DNA of 7,778 nt, taken from assembly GCA_020438525.1 (NCBI GenBank), contig JAGQUL010000214.1:1-7778 (forward strand), given 5' to 3'. A program made the position numbers and the translations under genes. Below the pieces are notes generated by a model. It had not been told where the DNA came from. It worked only from the letters and a program-made list of their open reading frames with translations, and ran no database searches. Source of the stretch: Thermoleophilia bacterium (GTDB lineage Bacteria > Actinomycetota > Thermoleophilia > Gaiellales > SKUG01). Of the stretch, positions 1 to 5,714 are shown in pieces (position 1 is the stretch's first letter; every line of letters starts with the position of its first letter).

Positions 1-320
1 GGCGCCGAGAGCTCGAGCGCCGCTGCTGCGATCGCGCCCGGTGCCGACGCCACCGCGTCGACCGGAAGCTCGGCGAGCGCACCGCGCCCCGGGGCGCTCG
101 CCGCGAACGCCCTCAGCTCGAGCGCGAGCGCTGCCGAGGTTCGATCGTCGAACACGCGGGTCACCGCGAGCACCACGTCGCCCAGTTCGGGTAGCCGTGC
201 CGCGTGGAAGTGGGTTGCGCTGCCGGCGGTCACGGGTGCCTCGGCCAGGCCGCCGCCTCGCCCGGTGCGCACGGCGCGCCCGAGGAAGCTGCCGGCCTCC
301 GGTGCGGTTGCGTTGCTCAT
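1..320 (-). CDS. Unidentified protein, third gene of the enoyl-CoA hydratase/isomerase operon (partial)
   Basis: The ATG at 320-318 is preceded by AAGGAG (331-326) with a 5-nt spacer. The frame stays open for 106 codons to the left edge, with strongly G/C third positions, so it is very probably coding. It starts 31 nt after the stop of the PaaG-like gene on the same strand, so it is likely co-transcribed. The visible part begins MSNATAPEAG, is rich in Ala, Gly and Leu, and contains the segment LGDVVLAVTRVFDD near residues 49-62. I see no signal peptide, membrane helix or recognisable catalytic motif. It does not look like a third crotonase-fold protein or a hydroxyacyl-CoA dehydrogenase, since no N-terminal Rossmann glycine motif is visible. 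Its position suggests a role in the same catabolic pathway, but no function can be assigned from this fragment. Confidence 0.7.
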   Translation of the reverse strand, partial: MSNATAPEAGSFLGRAVRTGRGGGLAEAPVTAGSATHFHAARLPELGDVVLAVTRVFDDRTSAALALELRAFAASAPGRGALAELPVDAVASAPGAIAAAALELSA

Positions 321-351
321 CTCGTCTCCTTCCGTCGGCGACGGTACCTCG

Positions 352-1161
352 TCAGCGTCCGGTGAACACCGGATCGCGCTTCTCCAGGAATGCGGTCACG
401 CCTTCGACGTGGTCGTCGCTCGCCGCGGCGTGCTGCTGCAGCTGCGCCTCGTACTCGAGCGCGTCCTCGAGCGTGGAGGTGGGGGCGCGGTAGACCGCGC
501 GCTTGGTGAGCGCGAGCGCCATGGTCGGCATCTTCGCGAGCGACGCAGCGTAGGCGTGGGCGTGCTCGGCGAGCTGCTCGCCGGCCACGATCTCGTTCAC
601 CAGGCCGAGCGAGAGCGCGCGGTCGGCATCGATCAGGTCGCCCGAGTACATGAGCTCCAGCGACCGCGACGTGCCGATCAGCTCCGGCAGGAACCAGGTG
701 CTGCCGGTGTCGGGCAGCAGCCCGATCTTCGAGAACGCCTGCGTGAAGCGTGCGTCCTCCGCCGCGATGCGGATGTCGGCGGCGAGCGCGAGGCTCCACC
801 CCGCTCCGGCAGCCACTCCATTGACCGCTGCGATCACCGGCATCGGCAGCGCGCGGATCGTCATGATCGTGCGGTTGAAGGTGGAGCGCACGTGGTCGTC
901 GACCCGGAAGTCGGGATCGGCGCGCGCCATCGAGAACTCGGTGAGGTCCTGCCCTGCGCAGAAGCCCGGACCGCGGCCCGTCAGCAGCAGCGCGCGCACC
1001 TCGCGGTCACGCTGCACCAGCCGCAGCGCCGCTGCGAGGTCCTTGTGCAGCTGCATGTTGATCGCGTTGCGCTTCTCGGGGCGGTTGAGCGCGATCGTCG
1101 CGACCCCGTCGCGGACCTCGTACTCGATCGTCTCGAACGTCTGTGCCTGTTCCGTCGCCAT
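352..1161 (-). CDS. paaG: PaaG-type enoyl-CoA isomerase (1,2-epoxyphenylacetyl-CoA isomerase-like, crotonase superfamily)
   Basis: 269-residue protein of normal crotonase length. The start ATG (1161) follows AGGAGGAG (1178-1171) with 9 nt between. PaaG-type motifs are visible: GFCAGQDL (66-73), NGVAAGAGWSLALAADI (114-130), FSKIGLLPDTGSTWFLP (143-159) and the C-terminal AFLEKRDPVFTG. Aligned to a classical hydratase, both catalytic glutamates are replaced (Ser123 and Phe143). Asp151 sits where PaaG enzymes carry their catalytic aspartate. Members of this family turn ring-1,2-epoxyphenylacetyl-CoA into oxepin-CoA and also shift double bonds in later intermediates, in the cytoplasm. The gene lies 20 nt downstream of an enoyl-CoA hydratase and 31 nt upstream of the next gene, so it is mid-operon. 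The fold and the isomerase-type site are secure. The exact substrate is inferred, and another enoyl-CoA isomerase role is possible. Confidence 0.88.
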   Translation of the reverse strand: MATEQAQTFETIEYEVRDGVATIALNRPEKRNAINMQLHKDLAAALRLVQRDREVRALLLTGRGPGFCAGQDLTEFSMARADPDFRVDDHVRSTFNRTIMTIRALPMPVIAAVNGVAAGAGWSLALAADIRIAAEDARFTQAFSKIGLLPDTGSTWFLPELIGTSRSLELMYSGDLIDADRALSLGLVNEIVAGEQLAEHAHAYAASLAKMPTMALALTKRAVYRAPTSTLEDALEYEAQLQQHAAASDDHVEGVTAFLEKRDPVFTGR

Positions 1162-1181
1162 GGTTCGATGCTCCTCCTGGG

Positions 1182-1955
1182 TCAGGCGCCGGTGAACGCC
1201 GGCGATCGCTTCTCGAGGAACGCGTGCATGCCCTCGGCCTGGTCCTCGCTCGCGAACAGCACGTGGAACGCTCGTCGCTCCTGCTCGATGCCGCTCCGCA
1301 GCGTGGTCTCGAACGCCGCGTTCACGGCCTCGCGCGCCATCTGCAGCGCGAGCGGGCTCTTCGACGCGATCGTGCGGCACACCGCGAGCGTCTCGTCGCG
1401 CCAGGCCTCGGCAGCCACCACGCGCGCGACGAGGCCCGCGCAGCGCGCCTCGTCGGCCGACAGCGTGCGGCCGGTGAGCACCATGTCCATCGCCACGGCC
1501 TTTCCGACCGCGCGTGGCAGTCGCTGCGTGCCGCCGGCCCCGGGGATGATCCCCAGGTTGATCTCGGGCTGTCCGAACTGTGCGGTCTCGCTCGCCACGA
1601 TCAGGTCGCAGGCCATCGCCAGCTCGCAGCCGCCGCCGAGCGCGAAGCCCGACACGCCGGCAACCACGGGCGTGGTGAGCGACCTGATCCGCTCGATCCG
1701 CGAGAACGTGTCCTCGCGCAGCATCTGGATGGGGGAGGCCTCGGCCATCTCCGAGATGTCCGCGCCCGCCGCGAACGCACGATCGCTGCCGAGCAGCGCG
1801 ATGCAGCGAACCTCGGGGTCGCGATCGAAGTCCTCGAGCGCGTCGACGAGCTCCGTCAGCAGCTGCGGGCCAAGCGCGTTGAGCACCTTCGGCCGATCGA
1901 GGGTCACGATCCCGACCGCTCCGTCCCGCTCGACCTTGATGTCCTGGTACGCCAT
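1182..1955 (-). CDS. Enoyl-CoA hydratase (crotonase; PaaF-like candidate)
   Basis: 257-residue crotonase-family enzyme that adds water across the double bond of trans-2-enoyl-CoA to give 3-hydroxyacyl-CoA, in beta-oxidation-type pathways. The start ATG (1955) is preceded by GGAGG (1967-1963) with a 7-nt spacer and gives the usual N-terminus MAYQDIKVERDG. Visible motifs are FAAGADISEM (61-70), GFALGGGCELAMACD (103-117) and FGQPEINLGIIPGAGGTQR (127-145). Glu111 and Glu131 match the two catalytic glutamates of classical hydratases, and the glycines around 108-109 fit the oxyanion hole. The C-terminus EGMHAFLEKRSPAFTG is typical. It is the first gene of the leftward operon, followed after 20 nt by a PaaG-like isomerase. 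That pairing points to the PaaF step (2,3-didehydroadipyl-CoA hydration), but a general short-chain hydratase cannot be excluded, so no symbol is given. Confidence 0.92.
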   Translation of the reverse strand: MAYQDIKVERDGAVGIVTLDRPKVLNALGPQLLTELVDALEDFDRDPEVRCIALLGSDRAFAAGADISEMAEASPIQMLREDTFSRIERIRSLTTPVVAGVSGFALGGGCELAMACDLIVASETAQFGQPEINLGIIPGAGGTQRLPRAVGKAVAMDMVLTGRTLSADEARCAGLVARVVAAEAWRDETLAVCRTIASKSPLALQMAREAVNAAFETTLRSGIEQERRAFHVLFASEDQAEGMHAFLEKRSPAFTGA

Positions 1956-2020
1956 GCCGGTTCCTCCCCGGGTTCGTCCCGCAGCTCGACACGCGCGCCT
2001 CACGCGCGCGCGGTGCTTCG

Positions 2021-2026
2021 ATGCTA
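2021..2026 (-). promoter_or_regulatory. Candidate -10 element (TAGCAT) for the hydratase/isomerase operon
   Basis: On the minus strand TAGCAT fits the actinobacterial TANNNT -10 pattern. It would start transcription near 2014, leaving a leader of about 58 nt before the ATG at 1955. No convincing -35 hexamer lies 17-18 bp upstream. The 98-bp gap (1956-2053) also holds two short perfect inverted repeats: CGCGCG-CCTCA-CGCGCG (1992-2008), inside the proposed leader, and GGTCC-CCC-GGACC (2029-2041), just after the stop of the upstream gene. The second could be a weak terminator stem, but no T-run follows. All of this is tentative. Confidence 0.25.
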
Positions 2027-2053
2027 CAGGTCCCCCGGACCGGCCGCAGGCGC

Positions 2054-2677
2054 TCAGCGCGCCGACGCAGTCGGGATCGCGTCGCGCGGATCGACCGGCC
2101 ACCGCCCGTCGGTGCTCGTCCACGTGGCCACGATGTCGAGACCCGCGCGCGAATCACGTCGCCACGACTGCACCACGTCGACCGGTCCCTCGGGAGTCTC
2201 GGCGCGCAGGCGCAGCTGCACGACCGAGTCCTCGCGCGGCATCCGCACCCCGGGTTCGATGATCGTGGGCCCTCCGGTGACCGACACGCCATCCATCGCG
2301 GACTCGGATTCGCGTGCCACGTCACGCACGATCGACACGAGCGGCGCCGCGCTCGCCTCCGTCGATGCGAGCGTCACGACGTGGCCGCGCTGCGGCTCAC
2401 CCCAGGTGATCCGGTCCTCGCCGCTGCGATCGAGCACCCGCCACTGCTTCGGCACCGCCAGCCGCACGCTGCCGAGCGACCGCGTGGCGAGCGGCAAGGT
2501 CGGCGCGACGCTCGCGGCGACCTGCCCATCGCTGCCAGATCGCCAGATCGCCAGCGTCACCAGCAGCGCGAGCGCCATCGTCGGCCACGCCAGCAGCCGC
2601 AGGTCGACGCGTCGCGGAGCGCGCGCGTCGTTCGATCGATCGGTGTCGCGCGGTTCGATGAAGGGTGGTATTGACAT
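2054..2677 (-). CDS. Single-pass membrane protein of unknown function
   Basis: 207 residues. The start is set by AGGAGG at 2691-2686, 8 nt before the ATG at 2677. An ATG at 2704 in the same frame would place that ribosome site inside the gene, so it is rejected. Residues 1-26 are charged and Arg-rich, followed by one hydrophobic helix (about 28-47, LLAWPTMALALLVTLAIW). A soluble domain of about 155 residues follows, predicted outside the membrane (positive-inside rule). It contains LAVPKQW (about 77-83) and alternating beta-type segments ending in GLDIVATWTSTD. I do not recognise a named family. The order of a VPxxW motif, a long beta-rich domain and an N-terminal anchor loosely recalls the C-terminal domain of actinobacterial type VII secretion-associated proteins (Rv3446c type), but this is only a resemblance. 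It lies 60 nt downstream of the prepilin-like gene on the same strand, so the two probably share a transcript. Confidence 0.75.
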   Translation of the reverse strand: MSIPPFIEPRDTDRSNDARAPRRVDLRLLAWPTMALALLVTLAIWRSGSDGQVAASVAPTLPLATRSLGSVRLAVPKQWRVLDRSGEDRITWGEPQRGHVVTLASTEASAAPLVSIVRDVARESESAMDGVSVTGGPTIIEPGVRMPREDSVVQLRLRAETPEGPVDVVQSWRRDSRAGLDIVATWTSTDGRWPVDPRDAIPTASAR

Positions 2678-2685
2678 GTCGTGTT

Positions 2686-2691
2686 CCTCCT
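2686..2691 (-). promoter_or_regulatory. Strong ribosome binding site (AGGAGG) fixing the start of the 2054-2677 gene
   Basis: On the minus strand AGGAGG, followed by AACACGAC and then ATG (2677), gives an ideal 8-nt spacer. It is the only good site upstream and excludes the longer reading from 2704. Confidence 0.8.
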
Positions 2692-2721
2692 GGTTGATCT
2701 GCATGTGGTGGTCGGGCTGTC

Positions 2722-2734
2722 GGGGGGGGGGGGG
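2722..2734. repeat. Homopolymer of 13 G (13 C on the transcribed sense) between two envelope genes
   Basis: Thirteen consecutive G on the plus strand. Read in the direction of transcription it is C13, starting 3 nt after the TGA of the prepilin-like gene (2740-2738) and ending 30 nt before the AGGAGG of the next gene. It lies outside both reading frames. A tract of this length is prone to slipped-strand length change and to sequencing error, so its exact length is uncertain. Confidence 0.9.
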
Positions 2735-2737
2735 AAG

Positions 2738-3700
2738 TCAGTCGTCGCGTCCGAGCACGCGCAGCGGCGCGCCCAGCGGACCGAGCGCCGCAGCGAGCGA
2801 GTCGCGGGCAAGCCGTCGATGCGTGGCCGACACCTTCGACACGTCCATCGATCCCGACCACTCCGTCGCGCCGCCCAACCCGAGCGCCGCACCCCAGCCC
2901 ATCCGCCACTCGACCCGCCCGTTCGACGTGTGCAGCCCGAACGAGCCACGCACGCCCGCACCCGCCCATCCCTCGGCCTTCGCGGACTGTCGGATCGAGA
3001 TCCCGAGCACGTCCACGCCCGTGCGCGTCTCCGCGCGCGCGACCGCACCCGCCATCGCGCCGCCGTCGACCTCCGCATCGACCGACTCGCGCGTGACCCG
3101 CGCCTGCAGCGCCCCGCGCGCCTCCGCCCCGATCGTGCCGCGCGCCCTGCCGTTCACGAACACCGACCCGACCCCGCCGATGTCGCGCTCCACGCCCATC
3201 GCCACCTGCGCCGACACGATCGCCGCGCGCATCGTCGCCTCGATCGATCCACCCAGGCCTGCCGCCCGCTTCGCTCCGGTTCCGGCCTGCCCGCCGCGCA
3301 CCAGCTCGTACGACCACTCGCCGGAGCCGCACACCACGCAGACCTGGACGTCGGCGTGCATCCGGATGCCCGCGACCTCGCCCTTCGTCTGGCGCGACCC
3401 CGACCACCAGGCGATCGGATCCATGAACGGCGTCATCCGCAGCTCGTCGCGGGGCACGCGCTGCGGCGCGTTGCCGCCACCGGTACGCACCTCCCGCTGG
3501 TCGCGCCACCGCCGCGTCGTCTGCTCGCCGGCCACCAGCTCGCGCACCCGACCCACGACCGCCCCGCCGATCGAGTCACCGCGCGGCGACAGCCCGGTCG
3601 CCACGCCGCCGAGCAGCAGCGCCGCGCCCACCGTGATCCCGACCAGCTCGAGCGTGGTGGTCGCCGTCTCCCTGCCTGCGTGTGCCCTGCCTGTGTGCAT
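2738..3700 (-). CDS. Prepilin/TadE-like N-terminus with a glycine-rich C-terminal domain, function unknown
   Basis: 320 residues. The ATG at 3700 is the only start before the hydrophobic segment, but it lacks a clear ribosome site, so the start is less certain than the frame. The N-terminus reads GRETATTTLELVG, then a hydrophobic stretch (about 19-37). This fits a class III (type IV prepilin/TadE) signal: possible cleavage after Ala13 with Glu18 at +5. A short basic segment follows, then a region with PFMDPIAWWSGS (91-102) and a CxxC pair (Cys121, Cys124). Residues about 136-290 are rich in Gly and Ala with alternating small and charged residues and include AEGWAGAGVRGSFG (242-255) and GWGAALGLGG (268-277). 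From memory, similar glycine-rich stretches occur in large actinobacterial polymorphic toxins and in Solirubrobacterales surface proteins. No toxin domain is visible. It probably lies at the envelope with the next gene. Confidence 0.75.
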   Translation of the reverse strand: MHTGRAHAGRETATTTLELVGITVGAALLLGGVATGLSPRGDSIGGAVVGRVRELVAGEQTTRRWRDQREVRTGGGNAPQRVPRDELRMTPFMDPIAWWSGSRQTKGEVAGIRMHADVQVCVVCGSGEWSYELVRGGQAGTGAKRAAGLGGSIEATMRAAIVSAQVAMGVERDIGGVGSVFVNGRARGTIGAEARGALQARVTRESVDAEVDGGAMAGAVARAETRTGVDVLGISIRQSAKAEGWAGAGVRGSFGLHTSNGRVEWRMGWGAALGLGGATEWSGSMDVSKVSATHRRLARDSLAAALGPLGAPLRVLGRDD

Positions 3701-3721
3701 GGAGCAATCGCATCGAGAAAA

Positions 3722-3773
3722 CCGTGACGTGTTGCGCGCAGATCGTGACGACTTCGTGCCAAAAGCGTCACGG
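3722..3773. promoter_or_regulatory. Candidate operator array: three CGTGACG motifs at about 21-bp steps
   Basis: CGTGACG occurs at 3723-3729 and 3744-3750 and, inverted as CGTCACG, at 3766-3772. Start-to-start steps are 21 and 22 bp, about two helical turns. The outer pair extends to a perfect 8-bp inverted repeat (CCGTGACG 3722-3729, CGTCACGG 3766-3773). A one-mismatch copy, CCGTTACG, lies at 3776-3783 and overlaps the proposed -10. All sit in the 95-bp gap between two divergent units, as expected for a dimeric regulator controlling one or both. The same 7-mer also appears a few times inside genes in this window, so spacing and clustering carry the weight. Confidence 0.45.
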
Positions 3774-3785
3774 GACCGTTACGAT
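3756..3785 (+). promoter_or_regulatory. Candidate promoter for the NodI/NodJ-type exporter operon
   Basis: GTGCCA (3756-3761, 4 of 6 matches to TTGACA) and TACGAT (3780-3785) are separated by 18 bp. Only 10 bp lie between the -10 and the ATG at 3796, and no Shine-Dalgarno sequence is present. The transcript would therefore be leaderless or nearly so, which is common in actinobacteria. The -10 overlaps a degenerate copy of the repeated CGTGACG motif, which would allow repression. Confidence 0.45.
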
Positions 3786-3795
3786 CCGCCTCCCC

Positions 3796-4803
3796 ATGGC
3801 GACTCGACCCCCCGAAGCCCACCCTGCGACCCCGCCCGACGCGGTCATTCGCGCGCGCGGCCTGCGCAAGCGATACGGCGCCCGTGACGCGGTCGACGGC
3901 ATCGACTTCGACGTGCTGCGCGGCGAGTGCTTCGGCTTCCTCGGCCCCAACGGCGCCGGCAAGAGCACCGCCATGCGCATGCTCTACGGCTTCACCCCGA
4001 GCACCGCCGGCGACCTGTCGGTGCTCGGCATGGACGTCGCCCGCCACCCGCGCCGGATCAAGGCGCGCCTGGGCGTGGTGCCGCAGGAGAACAACCTCGA
4101 CCCCGACAACACCGTCTGGCAGAACCTGCTGATCTACGCGCGCTACTTCGGGCTCTCGCGCGCGGAGGCCTCGCGCCGCGCAGCCGATGCGCTCGAGCTG
4201 TTCCAGCTGGCCGACCGTCGCGATGCGGAGATCCACGAGCTGAGCGGCGGCATGAAGCGTCGCCTCGTGATGGCCCGCGCCCTGCTCGGCGATCCGGAGG
4301 TCGTGCTGCTCGACGAGCCCACCACGGGCCTCGATCCGCAGGCCCGGCGCGTGGTGTGGCGAACGCTCAGGGAGCTGCGACGACGGGGGCGCACGCTCGT
4401 GCTCACGACGCACTACCTCGACGAGGCGGAGCGGCTGTGCGACCGGCTCGTGCTGCTCGACCAGGGCCGGATCGTGCTTGCCGGCCGCCCGCAGCAGCTG
4501 ATCCTCGACCACGCCGGCGAGCTCGTGCTCGAGGTCGACCTGTCCGACGCGCCCGGCCACGCTGCCGGCGACCCGTTGCTCGCGAACGTGCTGGCCGCGC
4601 TTGACTCGAGCGAGCTCGAGCACGTCTACGAGGGGGGCACGCTCACCGTCTACGGCGCCGGGCAGGCCAGCGGCAGCCTCGAGCAGCAGTTCGAACGGAT
4701 CCCGTCGCCCGACGGCGCCTCGCGCGTGACCCGACGCGGCACGCTCGAGGACGTGTTCCTGCGCACGACCGGCCACGCGCTCATCGAGGGGGCCGACGCA
4801 TGA
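3796..4803 (+). CDS. NodI-type ABC-2 exporter ATP-binding protein
   Basis: 335 residues. It is the cytoplasmic ATPase that powers the membrane partner encoded next. Motifs in order: Walker A GPNGAGKST (50-58), Q-loop Gln97 in GVVPQENNLD, signature LSGGMKRRL (149-157), Walker B VVLLDEP (169-175), TTGLDP D-loop region, and switch His206 in LTTHYLDEAERLCDRL. A C-terminal domain ending in GTLEDVFLRTTG is characteristic of NodI/DrrA-like ATPases. ENNLDPDNTVWQNLL closely follows the NodI pattern. Members export lipo-oligosaccharides, drugs or other amphiphiles; the substrate here is unknown. I chose the ATG at 3796 because the domain starts soon after it and no upstream ATG or GTG in frame has a ribosome site. 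No Shine-Dalgarno sequence is visible. The stop overlaps the start of the permease gene (ATGA), so translation is coupled. Confidence 0.93.
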   Translation: MATRPPEAHPATPPDAVIRARGLRKRYGARDAVDGIDFDVLRGECFGFLGPNGAGKSTAMRMLYGFTPSTAGDLSVLGMDVARHPRRIKARLGVVPQENNLDPDNTVWQNLLIYARYFGLSRAEASRRAADALELFQLADRRDAEIHELSGGMKRRLVMARALLGDPEVVLLDEPTTGLDPQARRVVWRTLRELRRRGRTLVLTTHYLDEAERLCDRLVLLDQGRIVLAGRPQQLILDHAGELVLEVDLSDAPGHAAGDPLLANVLAALDSSELEHVYEGGTLTVYGAGQASGSLEQQFERIPSPDGASRVTRRGTLEDVFLRTTGHALIEGADA

Positions 4804-5681
4804 CCGGCACGTCGTCGACTGCAGCCGCGACATCGGCAACGGCCGCTGCGATCGTGGCCGACGCGCCGCTGCCGCAGGTCGTCGTCGCCCATGATGCACC
4901 GGCCGATCCACGCATCAGCATCGCGCTCACGCGCGCGGTGTGGCACCGCAATCGCGACGTGTTCCTGCGCCTGTGGACGTGGCTTCTGATCCCGAACGTG
5001 GTGGACGTGTGCCTGTCGATGCTCGCGCTCGGGCTCGGCCTCGGCGCGGCCGTGAGCGGCGTGGGCGGCGCGGGCTACGCGGAGTTCATCGCGCCGGGCC
5101 TCGTGGTGTGCAGCGCGCTGTTCAGCGCCGGTTTCGAGTGCAGCTACGGGACCTACTACCGGATGGACAAGCAGCGCACGTTCGACGCGATGGTCGCCAC
5201 CCCGGTGCAGCTCGACGACGTCGTGCTCGGCGAGCTCTGGTACGGCGCGTTCCGCGGCACCGTGAGCGCGAGCGTGATCGCGGCGATCTTCGCGGCGTTC
5301 GGGCTGTTCGGCTCGTGGTGGGCGCTGCTGCTGCCCGCGATCTGCTTCCTCGGCGCGTACATGATGAGCGCGCTCGCGGTGACCGCCGCGAGCGTCAGCC
5401 CGATGCTGGAGACGCTCGGCTACTGGGTGAGCTTCGGCATCTTCCCGATGTACTGGCTCAGCGGCACCTTCTACGACCCGGCGCAGTTCGGCCCGGCGAT
5501 CCAGGCCGCGCAGTTCCTGTCGCCCGCGTGGCACGGGGTCGAGCTCGCCCGCTCCGCATCGGGCACCGGCGGCGCCGGCTTCGACGCGATGAGCCTCGTC
5601 CACCTCGCCGTGCTCGTCGTGCTCGGACTCGCCGCCACCTGGAGCGCGATCACGCTCATGCGGCGGCGGCTGATCCGCTGA
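4800..5681 (+). CDS. NodJ-type ABC-2 exporter permease
   Basis: 293 residues. It is the membrane subunit of the exporter and the partner of the ATPase just upstream. The start ATG overlaps the upstream stop codon (ATGA, 4800-4803), and a G-rich ribosome site (GAGGGGG, about 4785-4791) precedes it. Hydrophobic segments lie near residues 62-85, 93-117, 152-170, 174-197, 205-222 and 262-286: six helices, as usual for ABC-2 permeases. GTYYRMDKQRTFDAMVATPV (117-136) matches the conserved NodJ-type cytoplasmic stretch, followed by VLGELWYGA. FLSPAWHGVELAR (239-251) is the usual segment before the last helix. The first 40 or so residues are an Ala/Thr-rich extension, longer than in typical NodJ, possibly a disordered cytoplasmic tail. 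The family assignment is firm; the cargo cannot be deduced. The operon appears to hold only these two genes. Confidence 0.92.
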   Translation: MTGTSSTAAATSATAAAIVADAPLPQVVVAHDAPADPRISIALTRAVWHRNRDVFLRLWTWLLIPNVVDVCLSMLALGLGLGAAVSGVGGAGYAEFIAPGLVVCSALFSAGFECSYGTYYRMDKQRTFDAMVATPVQLDDVVLGELWYGAFRGTVSASVIAAIFAAFGLFGSWWALLLPAICFLGAYMMSALAVTAASVSPMLETLGYWVSFGIFPMYWLSGTFYDPAQFGPAIQAAQFLSPAWHGVELARSASGTGGAGFDAMSLVHLAVLVVLGLAATWSAITLMRRRLIR

Positions 5682-5684
5682 CGT

Positions 5685-5714
5685 GTGTGAGACGCGTCGG
5701 CAGGCGCCTCACAC
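5685..5714. terminator. Candidate bidirectional terminator hairpin between convergent genes
   Basis: GTGTGAG (5685-5691) and CTCACAC (5708-5714) form a perfect 7-bp inverted repeat with a 16-nt GC-rich loop, in the 27-bp gap between the permease stop (5681) and the HD-protein stop (5711-5709). The right arm includes that stop codon. No T-run follows on either strand. Placement supports a shared terminator, but the structure is not a textbook intrinsic one. Confidence 0.4.

Noticed and set aside
265..2262. Long plus-strand open frame opposite the two crotonase genes
   Set aside because: It is antisense to two clearly recognisable enzymes with good ribosome sites. Its translation is Arg/Ser-rich with no domain, as expected of a shadow frame in high-GC DNA.
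2678..2704. Upstream ATG (2704) as start of the 2054-2677 gene
   Set aside because: It would place the strong AGGAGG inside the coding region, and no ribosome site precedes 2704.
3736..3764. TTGGCA (minus strand, 3762-3757) as a -35 for the prepilin-like gene
   Set aside because: It resembles TTGACA, but no -10-like hexamer occurs 16-19 bp downstream. A TGCGAT at 3712-3707 is too poor a match to assign a promoter.
1143..3887. Very long plus-strand open frame (over 900 codons)
   Set aside because: It covers several minus-strand genes, its composition is Arg/Pro/Ser-rich, and it shows no motif. GC-rich DNA makes stops rare in the opposite frames.
3433..4911. Long minus-strand open frame opposite the ABC ATPase
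   Set aside because: The plus strand carries all Walker, signature and switch motifs. The minus frame has His/Arg/Glu-rich shadow composition.
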